DNA from: Bacteroidales bacterium
GTDB taxonomy: Bacteria > Bacteroidota > Bacteroidia > Bacteroidales > WCHB1-69
Length of the DNA stretch: 64,000 nucleotides
NCBI GenBank assembly: GCA_017525245.1
Contig: JAFXTE010000011.1
Location: 124,001-188,000 of the forward strand
Reading direction: 5' to 3'
Shown here one piece after another: positions 63,906 through 64,000 of this stretch (within the stretch, counting starts at the first letter, position 1; each line of letters starts with the position of its first letter). Under the pieces are notes generated by a model. The model did not search any database, was not told where the DNA came from, and worked only from the letters and a program-made list of their open reading frames with translations. The position numbers and the translations under genes were made by a program.

Positions 63906-64000
63906 ATGATTAAGCTAATTCATTTCGGAATTATAGTGTTGTCGAGCGGTTTTTTGCTGCTCTGTTATATGCTGTTTCTGCGTAAAGAGAAGTATCATCA
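63906..64000 (+). CDS. Start of a BlaR1/M56-type membrane protein, truncated by window end
   Basis: The frame is open from ATG 63906 to the window edge (31 residues). It begins MIKLIHFGIIVLSSGFLLLCY followed by MLFLRKEKYH. This first membrane segment ending in F-L-x-K/R-E-x-Y/F-H matches the N-terminus of Bacteroidota M56 (BlaR1-like) proteins, and the gene follows a blaI gene as usual. The zinc motif is outside the window, so the call rests on N-terminus and context. Confidence 0.7.
   Translation, partial: MIKLIHFGIIVLSSGFLLLCYMLFLRKEKYH

Overview
The window is chromosomal DNA from a member of the Bacteroidota, most likely order Bacteroidales. Three things point there. Most transcription units are preceded by the Bacteroidota -7 box TAnnTTTG rather than a sigma-70 -10 box. 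Four secreted proteins end in, and one further secreted nuclease appears to have lost, a type IX secretion (T9SS) C-terminal sorting domain, and a PorQ-like T9SS component is encoded. Start regions are A-rich without clear Shine-Dalgarno sequences. No prophage, plasmid, transposase, integrase or CRISPR array was seen; the gene content is ordinary chromosomal.

Layout. 1-8.8 kb: the 5' part of a secreted M16 zinc protease (minus strand), then purE, a UvrD/AddA-like helicase-nuclease, guaB, a tandem universal stress protein and a flavin reductase. 8.8-13.9 kb: mutS2 and a trkA-trkH potassium uptake pair. 13.9-24.8 kb: a 1008-residue multidomain secreted endonuclease I, a PAS protein, rlmB, a phosphodiesterase, miaA, an S8 protease with a beta-barrel-like tail, and an ABC transporter/GntR operon. 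25-29.7 kb: infB and nusA (without rimP), tRNA-Gln and tRNA-Arg. 29.7-36.3 kb: a peptidylarginine-deiminase-like secreted enzyme, a second T9SS cargo, a small orphan gene, holA, a second endonuclease I and queD. 36.3-42.8 kb: a CBS protein, a PHP phosphatase, a beta-lactamase-fold hydrolase, rho and another T9SS cargo. 42.9-54 kb: folP, a lipoprotein, tilS, sufS, an SDR, a UbiA/MenA prenyltransferase, tRNA-Glu, nfo, purM, queA and porQ. 54-64 kb: a DegT aminotransferase, an acyltransferase, an LD-carboxypeptidase, an SDR, sufE, tdk, a Wzy-like and a Wzz-like polysaccharide protein, a SufT-like protein, and a blaI regulator with the start of its M56 partner.

Functional links: purE, purM and guaB in purine synthesis; queD and queA in queuosine; miaA, tilS, rlmB and queA in RNA modification; sufS, sufE and the DUF59 protein in Fe-S assembly; PorQ with several cargo proteins in type IX export; the DegT, Wzy and Wzz proteins in surface polysaccharide.

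The most unusual content is intergenic. There are more than a dozen short tandem arrays, nearly all with a strict 7-nt period but with different unit sequences. They sit at gene 3' ends, and in about nine genes the stop codon lies inside the array. There is also a family of GTAG-headed palindromes that resemble REP elements, whose outer arms are shared and whose inner arms vary; one lies inside the signal-peptide coding region of a secreted endonuclease. A roughly 190-bp nested hairpin and a nine-codon leader ORF before rho are further candidates. Everything was read by eye; homology calls rest on motif recognition, not on searches.
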